From the NCBI GenBank assembly GCA_951812745.1, contig OX638327.1, positions 2,071,501 to 2,135,500 of the forward strand: a stretch of DNA of 64,000 bases, written 5' to 3'. Below, piece by piece: positions 43,443 to 52,027 of the stretch. How positions within the stretch are numbered: position 1 is the stretch's first letter; each line of letters begins with the position of its first letter. Source of the stretch: an uncultured Nitrospirales bacterium. GTDB taxonomy: Bacteria > Nitrospirota > Nitrospiria > Nitrospirales > UBA8639. A program made the position numbers and the translations under genes. A model generated the notes under the pieces. That model made no database searches. It was not told where the DNA came from and saw nothing but the letters and a program-made list of their open reading frames with translations.

Positions 43443-43724
43443 TTATACCAATTCCAAGCGCACCTCGCGCCCGATGGCCGTGGCCGCTTTCTGCAACGTC
43501 GCCAAGGTGACCGCTTCATTCTCGGCGTCCAGCAACCGGTTCAAGGCACTGCGGCTGGTCTGCATTCGCCGCGCCATCTCCGTCTTGGTGAGCCCCTCTT
43601 GTGCCATCGCCGTAGCGACCTGACGCGCCAGCACCCGTTTGATGGCACCGGCGGTAACTTCTTGCCGGATGCCATCTTCGTCCAGCCAGCTATCGAACGA
43701 TGATCCGATGTTCTTCTTTCTCAT
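43443..43724 (-). CDS. HigA-type XRE antitoxin
   Basis: A 93-residue DNA-binding protein. The HTH is in the second half: GLTKTEMARRMQTSRSALNRLLDAENEAVTLATLQKAATAIG. Its start overlaps the stop of the toxin gene by four bases (ATGA). The gene belongs to the resident chromosome, not to the IS1-type element, which ends 28 bases before its stop. Antitoxins of this type repress their own promoter. Confidence 0.85.
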   Translation of the reverse strand: MRKKNIGSSFDSWLDEDGIRQEVTAGAIKRVLARQVATAMAQEGLTKTEMARRMQTSRSALNRLLDAENEAVTLATLQKAATAIGREVRLELV

Positions 43725-44071
43725 GGGCGTTCTCCCTGCTTGCGCCTTAGTGCCAACTCAATATCTTGCTTCGGGGTTTTCCGGCTCTTCTTGATGAAGC
43801 CGTGCAGCAATACAAGCCTCCCTTCATCCACGCAGAAAATGACCCGCGCGATCCTGCTTCCGCTGAGATTACTGCGCACTTCCCAGAGACCATGGCCCAG
43901 TGAGCGCACCAGCGGCATCCCAAGTGGCCAGGAAAATTCCACATCCTTGATATCTTCACCGATGATCTTACGGTCGGCAGGCTTGAGGCTCTTCAGCCAT
44001 TCCCGAACCGGTTCCCGCCCACTATCAGAGCGGTAGAAGTATGCGGGCAGACGTTTCAATTCCCGGGTCAC
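43721..44071 (-). CDS. HigB/RelE-like (Gp49-type) toxin
   Basis: A 116-residue protein counted from a GTG at 44071. Motifs: LPAYFYRSDSGREPVREWLKSLKPADRKIIGEDIKDVEF, then LGHGLWEVRSNLSGSRIARVIFCVDEGRLVLLHGFIKKSRKTPKQDIELA, the Gp49/HigB consensus. No ATG occurs near the start, so GTG or an upstream TTG (44086) must be used. Toxin is followed directly by antitoxin. It is separate from the similar pair in the adjacent transposon. Confidence 0.85.
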   Translation of the reverse strand: MTRELKRLPAYFYRSDSGREPVREWLKSLKPADRKIIGEDIKDVEFSWPLGMPLVRSLGHGLWEVRSNLSGSRIARVIFCVDEGRLVLLHGFIKKSRKTPKQDIELALRRKQGERP

Positions 44072-44449
44072 GGTCGAATGTATCAAAAATGGTACTGCAA
44101 AGACAATGAATACCTGTCCCTGGTCGGTGTCGGAGCCCTGGAACAGAATTCTGTGGCCCTGCTTACGACTGCGGGGAAAACGGAACGACAGAAAGAAAGG
44201 GCGATAGTTGTCAACGAACGACTGAACAACACAAGAGAAGGGCAGCCATATGGCTGCCCTTCTGCTTTTTGCAGTGAGCATCCAGTCCGCGACGCGGGCC
44301 ATGGATTATGCAGTTACTTAAATTTAGAACGATTAGTCAATTATTGTTTTGTCGGGACGGCTAGCGGCAGAAGTGGTGGCATTAGGATATGGCCCTACGG
44401 CAAGATGATGTTGAGGGATAAGTTGCAACCCCAAGGGCGGGCTCCTAGA
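44072..44449. other. Intergenic region with family D repeat and an orphan terminator
   Basis: Holds a family D repeat copy at 44209-44232 directly followed by a strong hairpin terminator. A frame is open across the whole region into trmI but has no family features before 44450. Confidence 0.6.
44236..44270 (+). terminator. Perfect-palindrome rho-independent terminator without an upstream plus-strand gene
   Basis: A 28-base palindrome built on AGAAGGGCAGCCA, followed by GCTTTTT. The T-run is on the plus side, but the gene before it (HigB-like) lies on the minus strand. It may be a leader attenuator for trmI or a leftover of a lost gene. Confidence 0.9.
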
Positions 44450-45334
44450 ATGCGGGCGATGCCCACCTTTCAACCAGGTCAACGCGTCCATCTGGTCGAC
44501 AAAAAAGGGCGGCAGTATGCCCTCACGCTCAAAGCCGGCGATCGGTTTCAACACAGCGGGGAGACCATTCCGCATGACGATCTCATCGGACAACCCGACG
44601 GGACCGTAGTCCGTCTTTCCGGGGGGAAGACCATGATCGCCTTGATCCCCACCTTGGCGGAATACACGCTGAAGATGCCTCGGGGCGCGCAAGTCCTGTA
44701 CCCCAAAGATATCGCCATGATCCTCATGTGGGCCGACGTATACCCGGGTGCCTCCGTGTTCGAAGCGGGGGTCGGCTCCGCGGCGTTGACGCTGGGGTTG
44801 CTGCGTGCGGTCGGCGACCGCGGGCAAGTCGTGAGCTATGAAAGACGGGAGGACTTCGCTCGAACCGCAATGAAAAATATCGAGCGATTCCTGGGTCCCG
44901 TGGCCAACTTCCATTTGGTGCAACGCGATGCCCATGAAGGCATCGGCTGGGACGTGGACGGCACACCCCACGTTTTCGATCGGGTGATTCTGGATTTACC
45001 GGAACCCTGGAACGTGGTGCCGCACGTGCCGGCTGTGCTCAGAGCCGGCGGGATTTATCTGAGTTTTGTCCCGACGGTGCCCCAGGTGGTGCAGACGGTG
45101 GAGGCCCTGCAACGGACCAGGGCCTTCGGACTGATCGAAACCTTCGAGACCCTTGTGCGCCCTTGGAACATCGACGGACGTAGCGTCCGGCCGGACCTGC
45201 GAATGATCGCCCATTCGGGATTCATCACCGTGGCCCGGCGCATGGAAAAGGGCGAGGCCCCTGCGGGGCCGACCCCTGCTGTCGCGCCCGGTGATGAAAG
45301 CGAAACCGAGGACCCGATATTTGAAGGCGGCTGA
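44450..45334 (+). CDS. trmI: tRNA (adenine-N1)-methyltransferase TrmI
   Basis: A 294-residue class I methyltransferase that makes m1A58 in tRNA. Features: N-terminal domain FQPGQRVHLVDKKGRQYALTL with HDDLIGQPDGTVV, the segment RGAQVLYPKDIAMILMWADVYPGASVFEAGVGSAALTLGL (SAM-binding motif I) and VILDLPEPWNVV (motif IV). The start is uncertain: ATG at 44450 or 44459. Longer upstream forms would run through a terminator. The C-terminal tail is acidic. Confidence 0.88.
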   Translation: MRAMPTFQPGQRVHLVDKKGRQYALTLKAGDRFQHSGETIPHDDLIGQPDGTVVRLSGGKTMIALIPTLAEYTLKMPRGAQVLYPKDIAMILMWADVYPGASVFEAGVGSAALTLGLLRAVGDRGQVVSYERREDFARTAMKNIERFLGPVANFHLVQRDAHEGIGWDVDGTPHVFDRVILDLPEPWNVVPHVPAVLRAGGIYLSFVPTVPQVVQTVEALQRTRAFGLIETFETLVRPWNIDGRSVRPDLRMIAHSGFITVARRMEKGEAPAGPTPAVAPGDESETEDPIFEGG

Positions 45335-45384
45335 ACCCGGTTTCATCCTATGCGGATCTACCGGGACAGGGTGGTCGTGAGGCG

Positions 45385-45762
45385 ATGAAAACACTGCTCA
45401 TTGCAGACGATGACCCCGATCTCCGGTTGTTGCTTCAAACCACCCTGGAAGATCCGGCCTATCGCATCCTGGAAGCTTCGGACGGGGAATCGGCCCTGCA
45501 CCTGGTCCGGCAGGAAAGGCCTGACGTGGTGATCCTGGATCGGATGATGCCGAAACTCGATGGCCTTGAAGTGGCCGAAGCCGTGCTGGCTGATCCGGCC
45601 ATCCGGCATATCCCCCTGATTCTCCTGACGGCCCTGGAACAGCCGGCAGTCGGTGGCGGTGAGCCGGCACCGGAGGTTTTTGCTTATCTGCTCAAACCCT
45701 TCAGCCCCTTGCAACTGCTTGAAACCGTCCGGCAGGCACTCGACCAAACAAGCATGGCTTAG
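45385..45762 (+). CDS. Single-domain response regulator (CheY-like)
   Basis: A 125-residue receiver without output domain: DDDPDLRLLL near residues 8-17, Asp52 in VILDRMMPKLDG, and Lys104 in YLLKPFS. Only 13 bases separate it from the HD-GYP gene, so it probably controls that enzyme by phosphorylation-dependent contact. No kinase gene is next to it. Confidence 0.9.
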   Translation: MKTLLIADDDPDLRLLLQTTLEDPAYRILEASDGESALHLVRQERPDVVILDRMMPKLDGLEVAEAVLADPAIRHIPLILLTALEQPAVGGGEPAPEVFAYLLKPFSPLQLLETVRQALDQTSMA

Positions 45763-45775
45763 CCTTGGGTCGCCG

Positions 45776-46615
45776 ATGAAACTTTCTCAGGAATTCGTCC
45801 CGGATGATGATCTCAACAAACAACTGCGTTCGGCCAAGTCGCAACTGGCCCTGTATGCCAAAGATCTGAAAGCCTTGTTGTCCCGTGAACGAAAAAAATC
45901 GCACAAACTGGAAACGACGAACAAACAGTTGCAGGCCTATGCCCAGGACCTGAAGGCGGCCTATTCGGCTCAACAACAGAAAACGCGCGAACTCGAAAAA
46001 GCCTATGCCGATACCGTGGTCCGCCTGACCCTGGCTTCCCGGTACAAGGACGAAGAGACCGGCGAGCACATTCAACGTCTGAGTCACTACAGCAGAATTC
46101 TGGCGCTGGTCATCGGGCTCGATGACCAGGACGCACAACTGATTTTCGACGCGGCGCCCATGCATGACGTGGGGAAGGTCGGGATCCCCGACAGGATCAT
46201 GCAAAAACAGGGACCGTTGGATGAACAGGAATGGGACATCGTCAAACAACACCCGATCCTGGGCGCCAATCTGTTGGCCGGGTCCCCGTCGTTGTTATTG
46301 CAGACCGCGCGAGAGATCGCCCTCACGCATCATGAACGGTGGGACGGGAGCGGCTACCCGCAAGGGTTGAAAGGCGAGGCCATTCCCTTGGGCGGGCGCA
46401 TGGTCATGTTGGGGGATACGTATGACGCGCTTCGGAGCGTGCGCCCGTATAAACCGGCCTTTTCTCATGAGAAGGCGTGTGACATCATCCTGAACGGCAA
46501 CGTGCGCACCCAACCCCGGCATTTCGACCCGACGCTCCTCGAAGCCTTTCGGGACAAGCACTTGGAGTTCGATGGGATTTTTTCGGAAATCCGGGAGGAA
46601 GAATCGACGCCGTAG
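45776..46615 (+). CDS. HD-GYP domain cyclic-di-GMP phosphodiesterase with N-terminal coiled coil
   Basis: A 279-residue protein. Residues 10-85 form a coiled coil with heptad-like ESNKQL/LKAL patterns. The HD-GYP domain has RYKDEETGEHIQRLSHYS, His130-Asp131 in MHDVGKVG, and HHERWDGSGYPQGLKG at 185-200. All metal and GYP residues are present, so it should be an active phosphodiesterase. The receiver gene upstream probably supplies its input. Confidence 0.92.
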   Translation: MKLSQEFVPDDDLNKQLRSAKSQLALYAKDLKALLSRERKKSHKLETTNKQLQAYAQDLKAAYSAQQQKTRELEKAYADTVVRLTLASRYKDEETGEHIQRLSHYSRILALVIGLDDQDAQLIFDAAPMHDVGKVGIPDRIMQKQGPLDEQEWDIVKQHPILGANLLAGSPSLLLQTAREIALTHHERWDGSGYPQGLKGEAIPLGGRMVMLGDTYDALRSVRPYKPAFSHEKACDIILNGNVRTQPRHFDPTLLEAFRDKHLEFDGIFSEIREEESTP

Positions 46616-46660
46616 CCCTGTATTAAACCCGCTCTCCTGGCGGGAGAGAGCCTGCCCCAC

Positions 46661-46710
46661 AACTCCCTCTCCCCCGGTGGGAGAGGGCTGGGGTGAGGGG
46701 GAGGTAGAGG
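46661..46710 (+). repeat. GGGAGAGGG/GGGTGAGGG repeat, family B
   Basis: CTCCCTCTCCC... pairs with GGGAGAGGG..., then GGGTGAGGGG. Immediately followed by a family A palindrome. Confidence 0.8.
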
Positions 46711-46718
46711 GCAAAGAT

Positions 46719-46748
46719 GTCGGATTACGCTATGCTAATCCGACCTAC
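46719..46748 (+). repeat. REP-like palindrome, family A, copy 3
   Basis: Arms GTCGGATTA and TAATCCGAC with CGCTATGC in the centre, then CTAC. Lies between the HD-GYP and rhodanese genes. Confidence 0.85.
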
Positions 46749-46771
46749 GGCCTGCTCGCGGAATACTGGGC

Positions 46772-47200
46772 TCAGCGTCCCGGGAAATCGACTGGATACC
46801 CGGCTTCGGCCCAGGCGTTCATGCTTCCGATGACGTTATACACGTATTGGTATCCGAGGCCGGCCAGCGTTTCGGCGGCGATGTTGCTCCGGTGCCCGGA
46901 TTGACAGTACACGACAATATGATCGTCAGGCTTTGCACCGATTTCCGTGTGGCGGCGGCCAATCTCCCGAAAATCGATATTGCCGTCGGTGCCGGGAATG
47001 AAGCCCGTCATATGTTCATCGCCGGTGCGGACGTCAATCAGAAAAAATCCTTTCTGCTGGAGGCTCGGAGCTTTTTGCAGTCCCCGGTTCAACTCCTGGA
47101 CGGTCAGCACGTACGTTTGTTGAGCCGAGACGGAACCACCCAGCACCATCAACGCGAGTGAGAGACCCATGAGGCCACTGAGAATTGTCCGGATCTTCAT
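46772..47200 (-). CDS. Exported rhodanese-like protein
   Basis: A 142-residue periplasmic rhodanese. The ATG at 47200 is preceded by GGGAGG and gives the signal peptide MKIRTILSGLMGLSLALMVLGGSVSA. The rhodanese domain holds FLIDVRTGDEHMTGFIPG and the active-site loop YCQSGHRS with the catalytic Cys, ending in GLGYQYVYNVIGSMNAWAEAGYP. It could carry sulfane sulfur in the periplasm. It is divergent from the following lipoprotein gene. Confidence 0.88.
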   Translation of the reverse strand: MKIRTILSGLMGLSLALMVLGGSVSAQQTYVLTVQELNRGLQKAPSLQQKGFFLIDVRTGDEHMTGFIPGTDGNIDFREIGRRHTEIGAKPDDHIVVYCQSGHRSNIAAETLAGLGYQYVYNVIGSMNAWAEAGYPVDFPGR

Positions 47201-47246
47201 ATATAACCTCCCTGTCGAAATAGTGTGGAGGAGAATCAGGAACGAC

Positions 47247-47627
47247 ATGCACTTCCTGCGTATGGAATATCCTATGCCCACTTTCGGAATTTGGTCAAGA
47301 GCCGGCGTAGCTCTCATCCTCACGCTGGGGGTCGCGATGGGGGGATGTGGCGGCGGCGTTCAGGTCATCCGCGAGGGTCCGGATTCCGGCGTCGTCCGGT
47401 ATCTGTACAAAGGGAGCGATGGACACCTGTACACATCCAAGCGAGCAGAGGCGTTTGACCAGATTCGCGAGTTTTGTGAGGGCCCCTATCAAGTGCTTAA
47501 GGAAGGAAAAACACAAGGCCGGCAACGGGTGGTCGAGGGCATGGGAGGCGCGGAAGTCGTGACCGAAAACTGGTGGGGCATCCGGTTTCAATGTACGAAG
47601 GAAACGATGAGGCCATTTGTAAGATGA
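47247..47627 (+). CDS. Small predicted lipoprotein
   Basis: A 126-residue protein; the ATG at 47247 is preceded by AGGA and GGAGG further up. The signal ends in the lipobox GVAMGGC, with a hydrophobic core before it. An ATG at 47274 would also work and leaves the same lipobox. The mature part contains YLYKGSDGHLYTSK and two cysteines that may pair. I do not recognise the family. Confidence 0.7.
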   Translation: MHFLRMEYPMPTFGIWSRAGVALILTLGVAMGGCGGGVQVIREGPDSGVVRYLYKGSDGHLYTSKRAEAFDQIREFCEGPYQVLKEGKTQGRQRVVEGMGGAEVVTENWWGIRFQCTKETMRPFVR

Positions 47628-47789
47628 AAGCAACGGACCAATGACAGAAGGAAAAAAGCAGAGCCACCGAGCATTTGCTTCCTTGGTTGGTGACGGGGTA
47701 GATTGACGCGGCTTGATACATGCTCATGTTGAGGGGGAATCGTTACGTTCATGCCGTGACCAGAGGATGGTGAGGGTGACAAACAGTCT

Positions 47790-49619
47790 ATGTGTGGAAT
47801 TATAGGCTATATCGGGAATGACAACGCCGCTGATGTGCTCATAGAGGGCCTGAAGCGTCTGGAGTATCGAGGCTATGATTCCGCGGGGATCGCCGTGTTG
47901 CAGCATGGCCGGATCGAGATTCGACGAAGCGTCGGCAAACTGCTGCACCTGGAAGACGCGCTGAAAAAAGAACTCCTCTCCGGGACGGTCGGGATCGGGC
48001 ATACTCGATGGGCCACGCACGGCAAACCGTCCGAACAAAACGCCCATCCCCATCGTTCCGGCAACGTCGTCATCGTGCACAACGGCATCATTGAAAATTA
48101 CCTGGCCCACAAACGGCGTTTGGAAACCGCGGGGTACCGGTTCCAATCCGAGACGGATACCGAAGTGATCGCCCATCTACTGGCGTTGCACATGGAAGAG
48201 GGGCACTCCCTCGAACAGGCGTTTCGCGCGACGGTGCGGGAATTACACGGGAGCTATGCCATTGCCGGTCTGTGTGTCAGCGAACCCGAGACCCTCGTGG
48301 TGACCAAATCGGGCTGTCCGCTGGTTGTGGGGCAGGGTGACAAAGCCGCGTTCCTGGCTTCCGACGTGACGCCGTTATTGGCCCATACCCGCCACGTGAC
48401 GTTTTTGGAAGATGGGGACATCGGGACGTTGACGCCGCTCGGCGTGACGGTGACCGGCGTGGACGGGCACCCCGTCCACAGGGACGAGGTCCGGATCGAC
48501 TGGAACGCGGAGGCCGCGGAAAAAGGCGGGTACCCGCACTTCATGCTCAAGGAAATTCACGAGCAACCCCAAGCCATTCTCGATACGCTGCGGGGTCGCT
48601 ACAGCTATGACTCGGGTGAAGCGGATTTGCCGGATTTGGCGATCACGCCCGACCAGTTACGGGACGCCCGGTCGATCTGGATCGTCGCGTGCGGAACGTC
48701 CTGGCACGCCGGCATGGTCGGGAAATATTTGTTGGAGGAACTCGTGCACAAACCGGTCCAGGTCGATATCGGCTCGGAATTCCGGTATCGCAACCCGATG
48801 GTGCAGGAAGGGGACGTGTTTATCGCCCTCTCGCAATCGGGAGAAACCGCGGATACGCTGGCTGCCGCCAGGGAGGCCAGACGATTGGGTGCCTACGTCC
48901 TGTCGATCGTGAACGTCGTCGGCAGCACGCTGGCCAGGGAATCCGACGGTGTGATTTACACCCGTTGTGGCCCGGAGATCAGCGTGGCCTCGACCAAGGC
49001 CTTCACCGGCCAGGTCATGGCCCTGTATCTCCTGGCCCTGCACGTCGGGAGAGTGCGCCAAGTCCTGAGCGTGGAAGACGGGCAATGGTGGCTGGATCAA
49101 TTTATGGCCTTGCCCGGACACGTCGAACGCGTCATCAAACGCGAAGCCGAATTCGTGGCGATGGCGCATCGGTTTTACGAAAAAAAGAACTTTCTCTATC
49201 TCGGACGCGGGATCAACTATCCGATTGCGTTGGAGGGCGCACTCAAGCTCAAAGAAATTTCCTACATCCACGCGGAAGGGTATGCGGCGGGAGAAATGAA
49301 GCACGGCCCCATCGCCCTGATCGACGAAGACATGCCGGTGGTGGTCCTGGCCCCGCGGGACCGGCTATACGAAAAAACCGTGAGCAATCTGATGGAAGTC
49401 AAAGCGCGGAGCGCGCCGGTCATTGCGTTCGTGAGTGAGAGCGAACAGGAACTCGAAGCCCTGGCCGATTGCGTCTTCAGGATCCCCAACACCCATGCCT
49501 TGCTCTCACCGATTCCCTTCACCGCCGCGCTGCAATTATTGGCGTATCACATCGCGACCCTCCGCAACATCGACGTGGACCGCCCCCGAAACCTGGCGAA
49601 AAGCGTGACCGTGGAATAG
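47790..49619 (+). CDS. glmS: Glutamine--fructose-6-phosphate aminotransferase
   Basis: A 609-residue GlmS, normal length. The N-terminal nucleophile Cys2 is in MCGIIGYIG; glutaminase motifs are GYDSAGIA, GHTRWATHG and NGIIENY. Two SIS isomerase domains follow, with CGTSWHAG, ALSQSGETADTLAA, STKAFTGQ and the C-terminal RPRNLAKSVTVE. It makes glucosamine-6-phosphate for peptidoglycan and lipid A. I see no sign of the glmS ribozyme upstream, as expected outside Firmicutes. Confidence 0.96.
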   Translation: MCGIIGYIGNDNAADVLIEGLKRLEYRGYDSAGIAVLQHGRIEIRRSVGKLLHLEDALKKELLSGTVGIGHTRWATHGKPSEQNAHPHRSGNVVIVHNGIIENYLAHKRRLETAGYRFQSETDTEVIAHLLALHMEEGHSLEQAFRATVRELHGSYAIAGLCVSEPETLVVTKSGCPLVVGQGDKAAFLASDVTPLLAHTRHVTFLEDGDIGTLTPLGVTVTGVDGHPVHRDEVRIDWNAEAAEKGGYPHFMLKEIHEQPQAILDTLRGRYSYDSGEADLPDLAITPDQLRDARSIWIVACGTSWHAGMVGKYLLEELVHKPVQVDIGSEFRYRNPMVQEGDVFIALSQSGETADTLAAAREARRLGAYVLSIVNVVGSTLARESDGVIYTRCGPEISVASTKAFTGQVMALYLLALHVGRVRQVLSVEDGQWWLDQFMALPGHVERVIKREAEFVAMAHRFYEKKNFLYLGRGINYPIALEGALKLKEISYIHAEGYAAGEMKHGPIALIDEDMPVVVLAPRDRLYEKTVSNLMEVKARSAPVIAFVSESEQELEALADCVFRIPNTHALLSPIPFTAALQLLAYHIATLRNIDVDRPRNLAKSVTVE

Positions 49620-49642
49620 GTCATCCAAGATCCCCCGTGAGT

Positions 49643-50143
49643 ATGTTCCATCTGTGGCTTGTCCCGACGGGTGCCGTGTACGACCGGCTCGCCGGTGTGA
49701 TCGCCGACCTGAGCGTTCGGTATGATGGCCCGGCGTTCGATCCCCATCTCACCCTGCTTGGCCGACTCGAGGGTGAAGAGGCATCCCTGGTTGACCGCAC
49801 ACACCAGTTGGCGCGCGCGCTTCAGCCTTTTGAGGTTCGGCTCAAGGAGCCGGGCTATGAGGAACAATACTTTCGCTGCCTCTTCCTGCCGGCGGAGCCG
49901 TCTTCACCCTTCTTGGAGGCTCACCGACAAACCACGCAGATCTTCGACGCACAACCGACGAGTGCGTTCGACCCGCACGTCAGTCTCTTGTACGGGATGT
50001 TTCCCGAAAACCTGAAGCGAGAGATCATCAATGCCCTGCCCGCGGACCTCCCGGGAACCCTTCTCCTCTCACGCCTCCAACTCATTCGCGCCGGTTCAAC
50101 GAACCCGCAGGACTGGCGGGTCGCGGCAACCCTGGATCTTTGA
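49643..50143 (+). CDS. 2H-phosphoesterase superfamily protein (cyclic phosphodiesterase-like)
   Basis: A 166-residue protein with the two HxT/S motifs of the superfamily: His35-x-Thr37 in FDPHLTLLG and His112-x-Ser114 in FDPHVSLLY. Relatives hydrolyse 2',3'-cyclic nucleotides or ADP-ribose 1'',2''-cyclic phosphate. A GTG six bases upstream is the alternative start. The substrate cannot be read from the sequence. It starts 23 bases after glmS. Confidence 0.85.
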   Translation: MFHLWLVPTGAVYDRLAGVIADLSVRYDGPAFDPHLTLLGRLEGEEASLVDRTHQLARALQPFEVRLKEPGYEEQYFRCLFLPAEPSSPFLEAHRQTTQIFDAQPTSAFDPHVSLLYGMFPENLKREIINALPADLPGTLLLSRLQLIRAGSTNPQDWRVAATLDL

Positions 50144-50218
50144 ACGGGCCTACTGTCCGTGGAGGCGGGACAGGTATGCTGTCAGATCCTGTTAGGGGAA
50201 TTGTTGAGGCTGTAAGGA

Positions 50219-50581
50219 TTATTCAGGAACATGGAGGGGAAACGTGTGAATCGTGTAAAGGTGGGGTTGGTCGTTTGTCTTGTGTAATGAGTGTTCTGTT
50301 CTTTTTCGATACTCTTTTACCATTTCATCCGATACATCACTGGGATAGCAGAGAGGTGAAGCCCCGCCGGGCTTGCTATAGGCACTCCGTTTGCCACACC
50401 GTCTTCCTGCTCGATCAACATTATATGGACAAGGGCAATTGCCGCTATAGCGCGCAAGAGATTCTTTGATTAGAATTTGTTTGATTTCGGCATCGACTCT
50501 TGTCTCTTTCGGGGTCGTCGCTAAAGCCGTTCCGAAAATAAGAAGAAGAACCAAGGCCGAGAGTTTCGCGACGTTTTCCAT
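50219..50581 (-). CDS. Exported cysteine-rich small protein
   Basis: A 120-residue protein with signal peptide MENVAKLSALVLLLIFGTALA. The mature part has the recurring family pattern CPCPYNVDRAGRRCGKRSAYSKPGG and SPLCYPSDVSDEMVKEYR, with at least four cysteines. The pattern occurs in many bacteria but no function is known to me. The overlapping plus-strand frame is not a gene. Confidence 0.78.
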   Translation of the reverse strand: MENVAKLSALVLLLIFGTALATTPKETRVDAEIKQILIKESLARYSGNCPCPYNVDRAGRRCGKRSAYSKPGGASPLCYPSDVSDEMVKEYRKRTEHSLHKTNDQPHLYTIHTFPLHVPE

Positions 50582-50907
50582 AATAATTCAATATGCTTAT
50601 ATATTAATATTAAGTCAATAAGTTTCTGCGCTGAAAAGACACGCAATAGTGCACTGATGAGGACGTGAATCGGTTCAGATAGCTAAAGACTCAAAATGTG
50701 ATCAATGGGAAAAGAACAGCGTTAAAGAGGCTATGCAGTGTCGTAGGGGACGGCCCTCGTGCAGTCTCACCGGGTTCGCAGGTTCCAACTGCAAAGGCAC
50801 TGGATCCCCGATCGGGTCGGGGCTGACAGCGGGATTGTCGGGTTACGCTTCGCTAACCCGACCTACTACGACTTGCACATGAAGGAGGGTGTCGCGGCGA
50901 GGAGTTC
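50582..50907. other. Intergenic region with a REP-like palindrome
   Basis: Contains a family A palindrome at 50837-50866 and a CTGGATCCCCGATCGGG unit at 50800. The AT-rich part near 50590-50640 probably holds the promoter for the cysteine-rich protein gene. No gene is supported. Confidence 0.6.
50837..50866 (+). repeat. REP-like palindrome, family A, copy 4
   Basis: Arms GTCGGGTTA and TAACCCGAC with CGCTTCGC between, then CTAC. Confidence 0.85.
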
Positions 50908-51483
50908 TTATTGCCGGGCAAAGGCAAACGAATGGGTGGCAGTTTCCCGGCCGTTTTCGTAGACGGTCCATTCCTGGTTGATATGACGGTCGTCGATCAA
51001 GGTGAGGGTGAGTTCGTGCATGTGTTTGTTCTGCAAGGAATGCATGCCCGTGCCGTCGATATAGGACATGGTAATGGAATTTCCCGTCACCGGGCTGCTC
51101 GTTCTCATCCGTGGCTGATTGCCCAACAGGCAGTAATGCGTCATGACCATCTGGTGCCCGTCCTGCGTATAGATCGAGATCATTTCCTTGGGTGTACCGG
51201 GAAAAACGCGTTCGATCACCGCCGTGCCCCTTGCCGTTAAGGCATATTCCACGATGATGGTTTCCTGCCCGTCGAGCGCCTGTTTGCTGCCCTGCCAGGT
51301 TCCCACCAACGTTTTGACCACTTCAAACGGCATGGGAAGCTGGGAAGGATGTTCGGCCAAGGCCTGTCCGGACCAGAGCCCCAACAGGCTTCCTCCCAGT
51401 AGGAGCAGAAGGACGTGCGGCCGCACACCTCTTGATTTGGCGGTTTGGATTTCGGGTTGGCGTCGGCTATTCTGTCGCACCAT
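50908..51483 (-). CDS. Exported protein of unknown function (lipocalin-like layout)
   Basis: A 191-residue protein with an N-terminal basic region and membrane/signal helix (about 23-44). The mature part is beta-rich, with GTWQGSKQALDGQETIIVEYALTARGTAVIERVFPG and MVMTHYCLLGNQPRM, then DDRHINQEWTVYENGRE. This layout resembles small THAP4-like or DUF1579-type beta barrels, but I am not sure. It stands alone. Confidence 0.7.
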   Translation of the reverse strand: MVRQNSRRQPEIQTAKSRGVRPHVLLLLLGGSLLGLWSGQALAEHPSQLPMPFEVVKTLVGTWQGSKQALDGQETIIVEYALTARGTAVIERVFPGTPKEMISIYTQDGHQMVMTHYCLLGNQPRMRTSSPVTGNSITMSYIDGTGMHSLQNKHMHELTLTLIDDRHINQEWTVYENGRETATHSFAFARQ

Positions 51484-51547
51484 AATTTACTATAAGACGT
51501 CTGTACCGGAGAGTCAAAACGAATTCCGGTGAAATCGGGACAAGATC

Positions 51548-52012
51548 GTGTCCAAAAAGACGCGGGGAGCAGCAGGACGACTTGAAGCCATTTGGATCAA
51601 GCGCATGAAGCGTGGTTCCATGGACTGCGTGGACCAGGCGACCCTGCAATCGGGAGAGGGACTGATCGGCAATGCGAATCAAGGCGGCAGGCGACAGGTT
51701 ACGATCCTTGAACGGGAAATCTGGGAGGAGTTGATGACGGAAGTTTCCGGTACGTTGCCGCCGTCGGCGCGCCGGGCGAATTTGTTGGTCCGCGGCCTCA
51801 GCTTATCCCGTTCCAGGAAGCGCGTCCTCGGGATCGGGTCGTGTCGCATTCGCATCCTGGGTGAAACCAAGCCGTGTGAACGCATGGAGGAAGCCTGGCC
51901 CGGACTGCAAGCCGCCATGTCCCGATCCTGGGCCGGTGGGGCGTTTGGTGAGGTATTGGACGATGGCGAGATCGTGGTCGGGGATCCGGTGTTTTGGGTG
52001 GAGGAATCATAA
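51548..52012 (+). CDS. MOSC-domain protein
   Basis: A 154-residue protein of one MOSC domain: GRLEAIWIKRMKRGSMDCVDQ, GNANQGGRRQVTILEREIWEEL and LGIGSCRIRILGETKPCERMEEAWPGLQ with the conserved Cys. MOSC domains carry sulfur or bind molybdopterin and can act on N-hydroxylated substrates. No molybdenum enzyme lies near. The membrane protein gene follows after 15 bases. Confidence 0.85.
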   Translation: MSKKTRGAAGRLEAIWIKRMKRGSMDCVDQATLQSGEGLIGNANQGGRRQVTILEREIWEELMTEVSGTLPPSARRANLLVRGLSLSRSRKRVLGIGSCRIRILGETKPCERMEEAWPGLQAAMSRSWAGGAFGEVLDDGEIVVGDPVFWVEES

Positions 52013-52027
52013 TCGTGATGCAGTCTC

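Noticed and set aside
44078-44449. N-terminal extension of TrmI by 124 residues
   Set aside because: It would read through a strong terminator and a dispersed repeat and has no TrmI-like sequence.
47628-47789. glmS ribozyme or riboswitch upstream of glmS
   Set aside because: I found no ribozyme core sequence; the ribozyme is mostly confined to Firmicutes.
50140-50469. Plus-strand frame after the 2H phosphoesterase
   Set aside because: It is antisense to a cysteine-rich exported protein with a clear signal peptide and a recurring motif.
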